Shown here piece by piece: positions 14,228 through 23,186 of a stretch of 38,740 nt of DNA. Source of the stretch: Candidatus Poribacteria bacterium WGA-3G (GTDB lineage: Bacteria; Poribacteria; WGA-4E; WGA-3G); NCBI GenBank assembly GCA_000406005.1, contig ASZN01000013.1, positions 7,413 to 46,152 of the forward strand, given 5' to 3'. How positions within the stretch are numbered: the first letter of the stretch is position 1; each line of letters opens with the position of its first letter. The notes beneath the pieces were generated by a model. The model was not told the DNA's origin. It made no database searches and saw only the letters and a program-made list of their open reading frames with translations. A program made the translations under genes and the position numbers.

Positions 14228-16159
14228 ATGCAGACTATGGACTCACGCGCCTCACCGACAATCGCAAAACGGGCAGTGCTCATTGGCACTGTCCTGATTA
14301 TTGCCAATAGCTACTGGATCGCTTATGTCGAGATGATTTGGCACACGGCGCACCTCACAACTGTCGCGATGTCGGTCAACGTCATGTTCGGTATCTTGGC
14401 GATGACGCTCCTGAATATGGGGGTTCGGCGTATCTCTCCACGGGTTGCCTTGGAACCGCGCGACCTGCTGGTAGTCTATAGCATGCTCGCTGTCGGGAGT
14501 GCCTTTTCAGGACACGACTGTATCCCGCGCCTGATGGGACTCATCCCTTATGCCTTCCGCTTCGCGACACCCGAAAACGATTGGGAAGCACTCCTCTTCC
14601 ACCATCTCCCCGAATGGCTCGTGGTGAAACACCCGAAGACCGTTAACGATTTCTATGAAGGCGAGGTGAACTTCTTTACGGAAGGTTATGTGCAGTACTG
14701 GATTGTCCCGATCCTCGCGTGGTCTGCGGTAATCTTTCTATTGATGCTCATTTTTTTGTGCCTAACATCACTCCTTCGTAAGCAGTGGATTGAGAACGAA
14801 AAACTCGCCTATCCGATCATCCAGATTCCGTTAGAGATTACCACCAACCGCCACATCTTCAGAAACCGTCTGCTCTGGATCGGTTTCGGGATCGCGATGG
14901 GTATCAATTTGCTCAACGGGTTGCAGTTCTTCTTTCCTGTCCTGCCAGAGATTCCGGTGCGAAAATACAATCTTAATATCTATTTCACGCAGAAACCGTG
15001 GAACGCTATGGGCAGCACGCCGCTCCGGTTCCACCCGTATCTGATCGGTTTCGCGTTTATTCTGCCGTTGGATTTGGCGTTTTCGTGTACGTTTTTCTAT
15101 CTTATGAAGAAGGTGCAGCTGCTGTTCGGGAGTGCCGTCGGCATCGTATCCTTACAAGGTTACCCATTTCTGGGTGAACAGGGTGCGGGGGCATTGCTGG
15201 CACTGCTTGCGATTGCATGCTGGTCGGCCCGGAAACATTTTGCATCCGTGCTGAGACAGGTCATTCGCCCAAATCCTGCCGAGGCGAGAACCGAGGCGAT
15301 CTCACATCGGAGTGCCGTGATAACGCTCGGCGTTTGTCTACTACTTCTCGCGGTTTTCTGTATCCGCGGCGGGATGTCGCTATGGGCATTTGCGATTTTT
15401 ATTACGATTTACTTGGCGATTGTGGTCGGCTTAACACGGATGCGGGCTGAACTGGGACCACCGATGCATGCAATCGGTTATCTCACGCCCCAGTATATGA
15501 TGATCTCGTTACTCGGGACCCGGCGTTTACGTGCGGGTAACCTGACGATGCTCTCGCTTTTGAATTGGCTCAGCGGCGCGAGTTACGCCTCCTTTCGGAC
15601 ACACCCGATGCCGGAGCAATTAGAGGCGTTCAAGCTTGCCGAACGTACCGGCATCCGAAACCGGACGATGTTTATTGTGCTTGTCATCGCGAGCCTCGTC
15701 GGTATCCTATCAAGTCTAATTCTCTATCCGTACGCGATTTATAGGGAAGGTGTGGCTGCAGGGTCAGAACAGATTCATGCGGGTGGTGCCGATACCTATA
15801 ACTTCCTTTCGTCGTGGTTGGTGAACCCAAAACCGACGGATTGGCTCGCGACCTCGGTGTTAGGCTTAACATTTGCAGCAAATTTAGGGATCATGTTTTT
15901 ACGGTCGCGTTTCGTCTGGTGTCCATTGCATCCGGCAGGATATGTTATCGGTGTTGCGCCAGGCACAACGGACGTTATCTGGTTCCCGCTGCTTATCGCC
16001 ATGGTAGCAAAGTGGCTCATTTTGAAGCACGGGGGCATCAACGCCTATCGGAAAGCGGTGCCGTTCTTCATCGGGTTGGTATTAGGTGAAGCCTTGATGG
16101 GGTGTTTCTGGCCCCTGTTGAGCCTTGTACTGCGGTCGGCGGTGTATAGTTGGATTTAG
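14228..16159 (+). CDS. Polytopic membrane protein, DUF6785/DUF6784 type (OPT-like)
   Basis: 643 aa with roughly a dozen or more hydrophobic segments spread over the whole length. Features I associate with the DUF6785 family of Planctomycetes and Poribacteria are the early VALEPRDLLVVYSML segment, a WIENEKLAYPIIQIPLEI loop (about 187-204), and a late VNPKPTDW/PLHPAGYVIG pair. The WIENEKLAYP loop also recalls oligopeptide transporter (OPT) proteins, so a transport role is plausible but unproven. The ATG at 14228 has no clear ribosome site. An ATG at 14237 is an alternative. The gene has its own promoter and stands alone between the STT3 island and the ABC operon. Confidence 0.65.
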   Translation: MQTMDSRASPTIAKRAVLIGTVLIIANSYWIAYVEMIWHTAHLTTVAMSVNVMFGILAMTLLNMGVRRISPRVALEPRDLLVVYSMLAVGSAFSGHDCIPRLMGLIPYAFRFATPENDWEALLFHHLPEWLVVKHPKTVNDFYEGEVNFFTEGYVQYWIVPILAWSAVIFLLMLIFLCLTSLLRKQWIENEKLAYPIIQIPLEITTNRHIFRNRLLWIGFGIAMGINLLNGLQFFFPVLPEIPVRKYNLNIYFTQKPWNAMGSTPLRFHPYLIGFAFILPLDLAFSCTFFYLMKKVQLLFGSAVGIVSLQGYPFLGEQGAGALLALLAIACWSARKHFASVLRQVIRPNPAEARTEAISHRSAVITLGVCLLLLAVFCIRGGMSLWAFAIFITIYLAIVVGLTRMRAELGPPMHAIGYLTPQYMMISLLGTRRLRAGNLTMLSLLNWLSGASYASFRTHPMPEQLEAFKLAERTGIRNRTMFIVLVIASLVGILSSLILYPYAIYREGVAAGSEQIHAGGADTYNFLSSWLVNPKPTDWLATSVLGLTFAANLGIMFLRSRFVWCPLHPAGYVIGVAPGTTDVIWFPLLIAMVAKWLILKHGGINAYRKAVPFFIGLVLGEALMGCFWPLLSLVLRSAVYSWI

Positions 16160-16439
16160 CGTCTCAATCGACTTTCCATTTTTGCTGTTGAGAATATCTC
16201 GGTTATGCGTTTGTCTTAATTTTTTTTCTCTTTTTCTTGACATTCGGCAGATTCTATGCTATCATTTTAACGACTGTTATTTCCTTGTAGGTGCGAGGTT
16301 TCCTCGCCCGATGCCAAAGGAGATACGGATCATTTTACTGTTGACGGAACAGTAGTCTGAAACGAAGTGGCAGACGGATTCACCAGTTAACCCTTGGAAC
16401 AAAAAACCACTTGATTTCTCCGCAAGGGAAATTTAAGAT
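16160..16439. other. Spacer and leader of the ABC operon
   Basis: This 280-nt stretch holds the promoter at 16237-16265 and a perfect GCGAGG-TTT-CCTCGC hairpin at 16293-16307 within the would-be leader. No ORF is supported. Confidence 0.4.
16237..16265 (+). promoter_or_regulatory. Strong sigma-70-like promoter of the ABC/GldG operon
   Basis: TTGACA (16237-16242), 17 nt, then TATCAT (16260-16265), preceded by TGC, an extended -10. The leader to the ATG at 16440 is about 170 nt and carries a 6-bp GCGAGG hairpin. Confidence 0.65.
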
Positions 16440-17432
16440 ATGATTGAAGTTAGAGAACTCACAAAATCCTACGGTCCAACAGTTGCCGTCAATAGCGTCT
16501 CTTTTGACGCGCACGCCGGCGAAGTCTTAGGTTTTCTCGGTCCCAACGGTGCGGGAAAGACGACGACGATGCGTATCCTCACCTGCTATCTTGCCGCTGA
16601 TGCGGGGAGTGCTACGGTTGCCGGGTACGATGTATTTGAAGAATCCATTGAAGTCCGAAAACGGATTGGTTACCTCCCTGAAAGCGCGCCGCTTTACACC
16701 GATATGGGTGTCCTTGAATATCTGAATTTCATGACGCAGGTACGGCAGCTTCCAAAAAGTCAGCGAAAAGAGCGGATCCGATCGGTTATCGACACCTGCG
16801 GTCTTGAAGGTGTCATCCAAAAAGACATCGGTGAACTTTCCAAGGGTTATCGTCAACGTTTGGGATTGGCGCAAAGCCTCATCCACGACCCTCCGATCCT
16901 CATTTTAGATGAACCGACCTCCGGGTTAGATCCGAACCAGATTATTGAGATTCGGAACCTCATTAGAGACATCGGGCAGGAGAAACTCGTACTCTTTAGT
17001 ACACATATCTTGTCGGAAGTCTCTGCCACTTGTAGCCGGGTTCTTATTATTCACAACGGGGAGATTGTCGCCAACGGCACACCAGAGGAACTCGCCAGTC
17101 AGGCGAAAGGCGAAGAAATTGTCCATATCGCCATCCGGGGTCCGCAAGCGGCAGTTGAAGCGCAACTCAACGAATTAGAGTTCGTTTCACAGTGGACGCA
17201 CGCCGAAACGACCGACGGCATCGTTGCTTACCAGATCAACGCGACGCAAGAGAGTAATGCCGCAGAGGAACTCTTTCACGTCGTTGTGCAAAACGGGTGG
17301 AGTCTTAGAGAACTCCGTCAGGAATCCGCAGATTTAGAAGATGTGTTCCTTAATTTGACAGATAAAGAACAGACACAAGTCCAAAGCCAACAATCCGCAG
17401 AACAGGCGGATAATAATCATGATGATACATAG
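16440..17432 (+). CDS. ABC transporter ATP-binding protein (GldA/NatA-like)
   Basis: This 330-aa ATPase has Walker A GPNGAGKTTT (34-43), a Q-loop region, the ABC signature LSKGYRQRLGLAQ (about 133-145), Walker B ILILDEPTSGLD (about 153-164) and an H-loop (FSTHILSE). The C-terminal extension, about 90 residues, is typical of DrrA/GldA-type exporter ATPases. The start has no obvious Shine-Dalgarno. The stop is 9 nt before the permease gene. Together with the next three genes it forms the module related to GldA-GldF-GldG, which in Bacteroidota is tied to gliding but elsewhere is an exporter of unknown cargo. Confidence 0.9.
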   Translation: MIEVRELTKSYGPTVAVNSVSFDAHAGEVLGFLGPNGAGKTTTMRILTCYLAADAGSATVAGYDVFEESIEVRKRIGYLPESAPLYTDMGVLEYLNFMTQVRQLPKSQRKERIRSVIDTCGLEGVIQKDIGELSKGYRQRLGLAQSLIHDPPILILDEPTSGLDPNQIIEIRNLIRDIGQEKLVLFSTHILSEVSATCSRVLIIHNGEIVANGTPEELASQAKGEEIVHIAIRGPQAAVEAQLNELEFVSQWTHAETTDGIVAYQINATQESNAAEELFHVVVQNGWSLRELRQESADLEDVFLNLTDKEQTQVQSQQSAEQADNNHDDT

Positions 17433-17441
17433 ACAAAGATT

Positions 17442-18158
17442 ATGACGAATATTGCAGCTATTTTTAAAAAGGAATTCAGAAGTTATTTCAACTCGCCTAT
17501 CGCGTATATTTTCATCACATTTTTCCTCGGTCTTTCTTCGTGGCTTTTCTTCCGCGGCTTCTTTTTCAGTAACCAAGCAGAAATGCGCGTGTTCTTCGTG
17601 TATATGCCGTGGATCTTTTTGTTTTTTGTGCCGGCTGTCACGATGAAGCTCTGGGCTGAAGAGAAGAAGATCGGGACCATAGAAATCCTGATGACACTAC
17701 CGATCCGAGATTATGAGGTTGTCTTGGGAAAATTCTTCGCAAGTTTCGCGCTCCTTATCGTGACCGTCCTCCTCTCACTTGTTATCCCCTTTTCAGTGAT
17801 GTACTTCGGTGATCCCGATGGCGGTATTATTATCACCGGATATATCGGACTCCTGCTGATGGGGGCGGCATATCTCTCAATCGGGTTGTGCGCCTCAACG
17901 CTGACTGAGAACCAGATTATCGCCTTCATTTTGGGAATTTTCACCTGCTTCGTGTTGCTCATTATCGGCGAAGATATTGTGCTTTTCAATGCACCGGACT
18001 GGTTGTTCCCAATTTTCAGCTACCTCGGTCTCGGTGCCCATTACAGTAGCATTCTACGGGGTGTGCTTGATTCCCGCGACATCATCTATTATCTGTCCGT
18101 GATCGGCTTTTTTCTCTATCTAAGTACATTGGCAGTTGAAAGCCGTAAATGGCGTTAG
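17442..18158 (+). CDS. ABC-2 type permease (GldF-like)
   Basis: 238 aa with six hydrophobic segments and the ABC-2 opening IFKKEFRSYFNSPIAYIF (residues 7-24). EEKKIGTIEILMTLPIRDYEVVLGKF follows (about 69-94), the coupling-helix signature of the GldF/NosY group. It pairs with the ATPase encoded 9 nt upstream. The next gene probably starts after this stop, at a TTG with its own ribosome site. Substrate unknown. Confidence 0.9.
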   Translation: MTNIAAIFKKEFRSYFNSPIAYIFITFFLGLSSWLFFRGFFFSNQAEMRVFFVYMPWIFLFFVPAVTMKLWAEEKKIGTIEILMTLPIRDYEVVLGKFFASFALLIVTVLLSLVIPFSVMYFGDPDGGIIITGYIGLLLMGAAYLSIGLCASTLTENQIIAFILGIFTCFVLLIIGEDIVLFNAPDWLFPIFSYLGLGAHYSSILRGVLDSRDIIYYLSVIGFFLYLSTLAVESRKWR

Positions 18159-18180
18159 AAAAGAAAGGAGGAAACTTGTT

Positions 18181-19839
18181 TTGGCTAATAAACGCATCAC
18201 ACAGGGTGGCAACACCCTCGCCGTTGTCCTAATTATCCTCGGCATCCTTGTGTTGATTAACTTTCTGTCTACACGCCGTTTTGTTCGGACGGATCTCACC
18301 GAGGACAAACGCTATACCATCTCGCAGGCAACCAAAAATGTCTTAGGAACATTAGATGATATCGTTACAATCACGGTGTACTTCTCTACATCGCCAGCCG
18401 AAGTCGCGCAGGTCGGACGTAATGTGAGAGATATACTCGACGAATACAACGCGTTTTCAAAGAATCTTCAGATCGATTTTGTGAACCCGGCACACTTTGA
18501 CGATGCACAGAAACAGGAACTCCGTTTTAAAGGTATTCCTGAAGTCCAGATCAACGTCATGAGAAAAGACAAAGCGGAAATCGCGAACGTCTATATGGGG
18601 GTCTCAATCGGTTATAGCGGTAAGGAAGAGACTTTGCCGGTTGTGCAATCGACGGCGAATCTCGAATATGAACTTACTTCTACAATCCTTAAAGTCACGA
18701 CAAAGGAAGCAAAAACGGTCGGGTTTTTGACAGGACACGGTGAGTTTGATATCAACAATCAAAACTATCAACAGTTCCGCCAACGTTTGGATATAAACGG
18801 TCAGGGACAATATAATGTCACCTCTGTGAGTCTACAAGGTGGAAAAGCGGTCGATGAGACTGTCGCAACGTTAGTCGTCGCGGGTGCACAGCAGCCGTTG
18901 ACGGAACGTGAAAAATACGAGCTCGATCAGTTCATCATGCGTGGCGGTAGAGCGGTCTTCTTAGTCGATCCGATTCAAATACAACCCGGTACAATGCAAG
19001 CGACACCGCTGAGCACAGGACTTAACGACCTATTGGAACATTACGGTGCTAAACTCGGCAATAATCTGCTTATTGATAGGAGATTCCACGACAATGCGCG
19101 GTTCCAACAAGGTTTTATGACTGTCTTCCAGCCGTATCCGTATTTTGTCCAAATCAGGAAACCGAATTTCTCGGCGGAAAACGCTGTCACAAGCCAGTTG
19201 GAGGCATTGACGTTACCTTGGACGAGTTCCTTAGAACCGATAGCAAAGGAAGGCATCACCGCAACGACGTTAGCAAAGACAAGCGAATTCGGTCAGACCC
19301 TCCAGGGTTATTACAATCTGATGCCGAATTTCCAGATCCCCGATGCAGAGACACAGGCGTATCCGGTCGCTGTCGCATTGGAAGGACAATTTAAAAGTTT
19401 CTACGCCGACAGAGAGGTACCGCCAGTTCCGAGCGACGACCCTACCGGTGCCGAGGACAGTGAAATACCTACGCCAACACAGGACACCGAAGCACCGACA
19501 ACGATAACCGAAAGTGCGCAGACGCAAATCGTTGTGGTAGGGAACGCCCAATTTCTAACACAGATGCGCCCGGATGGTGTTGACTTTTTCTTGAATACCG
19601 TGGATTGGCTGACGCTTGGTGACGCACTCATCGGTATCCGCTCACAAACAATCACAAATCGTCCGCTTCAAATAAAGACAAGCAGTGGCGAGTTCCGTGA
19701 AGTCTCAGAAATTGAGAAAAACCTGATTAAATACTTATGTATTGCAGGTATCCCGCTGTTAGTTGTTATCTTCGGACTCCTCCGATACTTCTTAAAAAGA
19801 CGGGCAAAAAGATTCGTAGAAACTTACGGATCTGTTTAA
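18181..19839 (+). CDS. GldG-like ABC auxiliary protein
   Basis: 552 aa from the TTG at 18181, chosen because AAAGGAGG (18164-18171) lies 9 nt upstream. An in-frame TTG at 18136 would overlap the permease. An N-terminal membrane helix (about 10-30) is followed by the hallmark FVRTDLTEDKRYTIS and an extracytoplasmic ABC_transp_aux domain containing VGFLTGHGEFD. A Thr/Glu/Pro-rich linker (about 420-445) precedes NAQFL, and a C-terminal membrane helix with an RRAKR basic end follows. GldG proteins work with GldA/GldF, probably as a periplasmic or outer-face scaffold. The biochemical role is unproven. Confidence 0.85.
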   Translation: MANKRITQGGNTLAVVLIILGILVLINFLSTRRFVRTDLTEDKRYTISQATKNVLGTLDDIVTITVYFSTSPAEVAQVGRNVRDILDEYNAFSKNLQIDFVNPAHFDDAQKQELRFKGIPEVQINVMRKDKAEIANVYMGVSIGYSGKEETLPVVQSTANLEYELTSTILKVTTKEAKTVGFLTGHGEFDINNQNYQQFRQRLDINGQGQYNVTSVSLQGGKAVDETVATLVVAGAQQPLTEREKYELDQFIMRGGRAVFLVDPIQIQPGTMQATPLSTGLNDLLEHYGAKLGNNLLIDRRFHDNARFQQGFMTVFQPYPYFVQIRKPNFSAENAVTSQLEALTLPWTSSLEPIAKEGITATTLAKTSEFGQTLQGYYNLMPNFQIPDAETQAYPVAVALEGQFKSFYADREVPPVPSDDPTGAEDSEIPTPTQDTEAPTTITESAQTQIVVVGNAQFLTQMRPDGVDFFLNTVDWLTLGDALIGIRSQTITNRPLQIKTSSGEFREVSEIEKNLIKYLCIAGIPLLVVIFGLLRYFLKRRAKRFVETYGSV

Positions 19840-19967
19840 CTTGACTTTTACAATCTCTTTTATGAGGGATCAAAATTGATACCTTTGAGCAGCAATCCAA
19901 CTGATTTAATCAAAAACCACCGCGCAAAACGTAGTGGAACGATGCGCGAAGGCCCATAGTTAAAAAT

Positions 19968-20933
19968 ATGAAGACGAAACAACTTCTGATTTTAGGCGGC
20001 GTTTTTGTTTTTTTACTACTCGTCGTCCTGATTTTTGAGAACCCTTTTGGAAAAAGCGAGCACGAGAAGAAACTTGAGACAGCGACACTACTGTTTCCTG
20101 ATTTCGATAAAGAACAGGTTGTGAAAATAGAGATCGTCGCACCTGATGGCACGACGACGCTTTCAAAACAGAATGGTGAGTGGGGGGTCGCCTCAATGGA
20201 TAACTACCCAGCGGACAGCGAAGGTATCACACAATTGCTGACCAAAGTCGGTGAACTCAAGGATACGAAGCGCGTCTCTAATAACCCCGAAAAGCAGTCG
20301 GAATTTGAGGTAGACAGCACCGGTGTCGAAGCGAAACTGATGGATGCAAACGATAAGCTGTTAGCACACCTGTTCGTTGGAAAAATGACACCGGGTTTCT
20401 TGAGCAGTTACGTGCGTGTAGCAGACGCCAACGATGTTTATGAGGCACAAGGTTCCCTCCAGTCCGTCTTTAACAAAGGGACGCGCACTTGGAAAGACCG
20501 GACGATCTTCGATTTTAATAAGGGGATCGCCACGCAACTTAACATCTCTTCACCGGAAGAAACAGTTGAACTGCATCTCGATGAAAACGGAGTATGGCAG
20601 ATGCTGAAACCTGTCGCTACCACTGCCAACACCAGCGAGGTTGATAACCTGCTGACAACGCTCAGCGGGTTGAACACAGACGATTTCGCTGTGGCGAATG
20701 ACGATCTTGGAGCCTACGGCTTAGATGTCCCACAATCTACGGTTTCCGCTGTGTTGAATGACGGCACAACGGCAACGCTTCACATCGGAAAAGAGGAAGA
20801 AGGCAAACTTTACGTCAAACGCGACGACACGGATACTGTCTTCAGACTCTTTAAATCGAATGTGGATAGACTTCTAAAGAAATCTGACACGCTTAAGGCA
20901 GAGGAACCACCGCCAGCGGTTGAAACCGAGTAG
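19968..20933 (+). CDS. DUF4340 domain protein
   Basis: 321 aa with one N-terminal membrane segment (about 5-22). The rest is extracytoplasmic beta-rich sequence with two related halves: IEIVAPDGTTTLSKQNGEWGV near 52-72 and a second copy of the pattern near 195-212 (ETVELHLDENGVWQML). SSYVRV and TWKDRTIFDFNK are typical of DUF4340. This family usually follows GldG in the same operon, as it does here. No ribosome site is seen; the 16-nt element at 19951-19966 sits directly before the ATG. Its role is presumably in the same exporter complex. Confidence 0.8.
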   Translation: MKTKQLLILGGVFVFLLLVVLIFENPFGKSEHEKKLETATLLFPDFDKEQVVKIEIVAPDGTTTLSKQNGEWGVASMDNYPADSEGITQLLTKVGELKDTKRVSNNPEKQSEFEVDSTGVEAKLMDANDKLLAHLFVGKMTPGFLSSYVRVADANDVYEAQGSLQSVFNKGTRTWKDRTIFDFNKGIATQLNISSPEETVELHLDENGVWQMLKPVATTANTSEVDNLLTTLSGLNTDDFAVANDDLGAYGLDVPQSTVSAVLNDGTTATLHIGKEEEGKLYVKRDDTDTVFRLFKSNVDRLLKKSDTLKAEEPPPAVETE

Positions 20934-20950
20934 CGAAATGTTAATAGTTT

Positions 20951-21085
20951 TCAGTGCTCAGTACGCTGCGCTTTCAGAGAATTAGTTATCAGTACTCAGT
21001 ACGCTACGCTTTCAGTTGTCAGTTAAGAAAAGAGACGTTCCTCAAAGACCCTCTTTAACTGAATACTGTTAACTGTTAACTGTTA
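20951..21085. repeat. Compound intergenic repeat with direct copies and GTTAACT array
   Basis: Two 27-nt direct copies (20951-20977 and 20989-21015) differ at two positions and share CAGTACGCT and CGCTTTCAG. Further on, ACTGTTA is repeated three times in tandem (21065-21085). The right arm is roughly inverted relative to the left (TAGTTATCAGT against ACTGTTAACTA), giving an overall palindromic layout like the element at 3848-3958. Confidence 0.6.
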
Positions 21086-21112
21086 ACTATTGTCGCACCA
21101 AGGAGATTTATT

Positions 21113-21847
21113 GTGGAGTGTTTTAAATTTTTGTGTTTGGGGTTGAGCGTATTGCTTGCCATCATGTTCACCGGATGCGATCAGTTTGTGATGCCGATTC
21201 TACCATCGCCGGAGAGTAGGAGTGTCCACGTTACAGGCACTGGCTCGGTCACAGCTGAACCGGACATCGCGACGATCTACTTAGGTGTGTCTGTTGAGAA
21301 AGAGACAGTCGAGGAAGCACGCGAGGAAGCCGCCAGCGCGATGACAGCGGTGATAGACGCTCTGAAAGATAACGGCATCGCTGACAGAGATATTCAGACG
21401 GAGAATTTCAGCATCTATCCGCAGTACGACTACACGGAAGAAGGGCGCATTCTTCGTGGTTACAGGGTAAACAATACCGTTAACGCGAGGGTACGAGTGT
21501 TAGATAGCCTCAGCGATATTATCGACGCTGCCACTACAGCCGGTGGCGATATTGTTGTCGTCAACTCTATCCAATTTATGATTGAGGATCCTACGCCACT
21601 CCAAGCACAGGCGCGCACTTTAGCGGTGAAAGATGCTCAAGTGAAGGCGCAAACCTTAGCTGAAGCGGGTGGTGTTACGCTCGGGAAACTGATCACGATT
21701 ACGGAGACATCGCGGTCTGCGGTCCCACCGATCGCTTTTGCTGAAGAAGCCGAGTTCGCTGCCGACAGTGCGCGGACTTCGACACCGATCCAAGCCGGAG
21801 AACTGACTGTCACCGTGAACATCACCGTCGTTTATGAGATTGAGTAA
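21113..21847 (+). CDS. SIMPL-domain (DUF541) lipoprotein
   Basis: 244 aa from a GTG with AGGAG 7 nt upstream. A lipoprotein signal peptide ends in MFTGC (Cys about residue 22). The SIMPL domain follows: VHVTGTGSVTAEPDIATIYLGV near 38-59, DIQTENFSIYPQYDY near 97-111, and YRVNNTVNARV and AVKDAQVKAQTLAEAGGVTLG further on. Members are periplasmic or surface proteins of unclear function, and some form high-order oligomers. It is downstream of the DUF4340 gene but separated by a 180-nt repeat region, so probably transcribed separately. Confidence 0.85.
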   Translation: MECFKFLCLGLSVLLAIMFTGCDQFVMPILPSPESRSVHVTGTGSVTAEPDIATIYLGVSVEKETVEEAREEAASAMTAVIDALKDNGIADRDIQTENFSIYPQYDYTEEGRILRGYRVNNTVNARVRVLDSLSDIIDAATTAGGDIVVVNSIQFMIEDPTPLQAQARTLAVKDAQVKAQTLAEAGGVTLGKLITITETSRSAVPPIAFAEEAEFAADSARTSTPIQAGELTVTVNITVVYEIE

Positions 21848-21872
21848 AGAAAGTCTTCTCCCGAATAACCAC

Positions 21873-21896
21873 AGGGACAGGCTTCAGCCTGTCCCT
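21873..21896. repeat. Perfect palindromic repeat AGGGACAGGCT/AGCCTGTCCCT
   Basis: An 11-bp perfect inverted repeat with only TC between the arms, between two convergent genes. It lies directly beyond the end of the truncated cytosine methyltransferase fragment. It could fold as a terminator-like hairpin for either strand, but no T-run follows. Confidence 0.6.
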
Positions 21897-21899
21897 ACC

Positions 21900-22121
21900 C
21901 TACCGAATGACTGGAACCGAACGCCACCCCTGTCCCTCTGTGAACTCCCGAACACTCAGACACCAGACGACAACCCGTTTACCTTTCAGATTATCGCGTC
22001 GCCAAACGAAATGAGTATTTTCCCTCAATAACGTCTGAAGACCATTCTGGGCAGCAGCTAAACGAAACCCGCCTATACCTGCAAAAAGTTCAACTGTTGT
22101 CTTAATTGCTTTAGAAGCCAT
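21900..22121 (-). pseudogene. N-terminal fragment of a C5-cytosine DNA methyltransferase
   Basis: The first 29 or so of 73 codons read as the start of a Dcm-type enzyme, with motif I TTVELFAGIGGFRLAAAQNG. Then likeness stops and the rest is unrelated sequence up to the palindrome at 21873. The catalytic PCQ motif and target domain are gone. It starts 12 nt after the adjacent methyltransferase gene, so a two-methyltransferase operon was probably truncated. Confidence 0.65.
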
Positions 22122-22133
22122 CCGCTGTTTTCC

Positions 22134-23057
22134 TTACTGTAGGTTTGTTTCAAAAAGTGTTGACAGTTTAGAAGTAGATGATGTAGAAGATGTAGGTTTT
22201 CCCATCGGTGTAGTCTTTTTCCCCCAAATTGCTTCTAAGTCGGGGGTACATACGTAATCTTTGAAGAAACGAGAGACATCGTCTGATTCTCTCTGTTCGG
22301 CAAGTCTTCTTTTAATGAGAGCAACATTCTGTAAATCGAGTTCAATTCCTATCGATTTCCGTCCCAATTGTTCCGCTACGACCAGCGTTGTTCCTGAACC
22401 CGCGAACGGATCCAAAACGATATCACCGGGATTCGTGGAAGATAATATAATACGAAGGAGGAGTTGGATGGGTGCTTGCTGCTTATGTAGACGGTTACCG
22501 TCGGCATCGCGCAACGCTTCATCACCCGCAAAATAGCCAGAGGTTAATTCTCGGATATCGTCCCAGACATCGGTAACGAACATACCATTTTCACGCGCAT
22601 GCTTGTAACCCGGTGGCAACGGCGGATCAATACGCAATCTGTGAAAAACGCGTGGGGTCTTGCCTCTCGTCGCAAACGCAATGACCTGATAGTGCTTGCC
22701 GAAACGTTTTGTCCCCGGCACCGCAGAAGTCTTCTTTTTCCAGATAATCAGGTTCTGAAAGGTCCAACCGGTATCGCGTAGGCATTGCAGAACGAATTCC
22801 GTATTCTTCTCACGTTGCATGAAATAGATTGCACCGCCATCGGAAGTCGATGCGTACACCTTTGCACAGATTTCACGCATCCATTCCCAATACTTCTCAG
22901 GTGGAAGGTTGTCATCCCAAGCATTGTAAGCCTTATCCTGATTGAAAGGGGGATCCAGAAAAGATAAATCTATTTTTGAGGAAAGGTTGCCGTTCCCTAA
23001 AGCAGCTGTGCAATTCTCATGGAAGACGATGCAGTTCGTTCTATTTGAAGTGTCCAT
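22134..23057 (-). CDS. Adenine-N6 or cytosine-N4 DNA methyltransferase
   Basis: 307 aa from the ATG at 23057; an in-frame TTG at 23078 is a weaker choice. Motif order is catalytic first, then SAM-binding. Numbered from the TTG, DPPF is at 42-45 and LDPFAGSGTT at 222-231, followed by GRKSIGIEL. That is a beta-class amino-methyltransferase. The catalytic DPPF is a variant of DPPY. The last 20 residues are Ser/Thr-rich. No restriction endonuclease is present nearby, and the neighbouring cytosine methyltransferase is only a stub. It may be an orphan methylase or a relic of a restriction-modification locus. The recognition sequence cannot be read. Confidence 0.85.
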   Translation of the reverse strand: MDTSNRTNCIVFHENCTAALGNGNLSSKIDLSFLDPPFNQDKAYNAWDDNLPPEKYWEWMREICAKVYASTSDGGAIYFMQREKNTEFVLQCLRDTGWTFQNLIIWKKKTSAVPGTKRFGKHYQVIAFATRGKTPRVFHRLRIDPPLPPGYKHARENGMFVTDVWDDIRELTSGYFAGDEALRDADGNRLHKQQAPIQLLLRIILSSTNPGDIVLDPFAGSGTTLVVAEQLGRKSIGIELDLQNVALIKRRLAEQRESDDVSRFFKDYVCTPDLEAIWGKKTTPMGKPTSSTSSTSKLSTLFETNLQ

Positions 23058-23108
23058 AGTGTTTACGTGTGTTCGCAATCTTAAAAGAAAATAGGCGTGA
23101 GGATACCG

Positions 23109-23154
23109 TGTCAGTATGTAGGTGTGCCGAGAAAACGCAACCCTACATGTGACA
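23109..23154. repeat. Imperfect hairpin upstream of the methyltransferase gene
   Basis: TGTCAGTATGTAGG and CCTACATGTGACA pair with a small bulge over a loop of about 18 nt. It lies between the DUF151 stop and the methyltransferase start, both on the minus strand. It may be a weak terminator or a repeat. Confidence 0.35.
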
Positions 23155-23186
23155 GGTGAGAGACAATCGGCAGGTCGATAATTTGA

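Noticed and set aside
16440..20933. Evidence for gliding motility
   Set aside because: GldA/F/G-like genes occur widely in non-gliding bacteria, and no GldB, GldJ-N or SprA genes are in the window.
20951..21085. CRISPR-like array
   Set aside because: Only two 27-nt copies with a 11-nt gap and a 7-nt triplet repeat; no regular repeat-spacer pattern and no cas genes.
21834..22031. 65-codon plus-strand frame after the SIMPL gene
   Set aside because: It overlaps the SIMPL stop, crosses the palindrome at 21873 and is antisense to the methyltransferase fragment.
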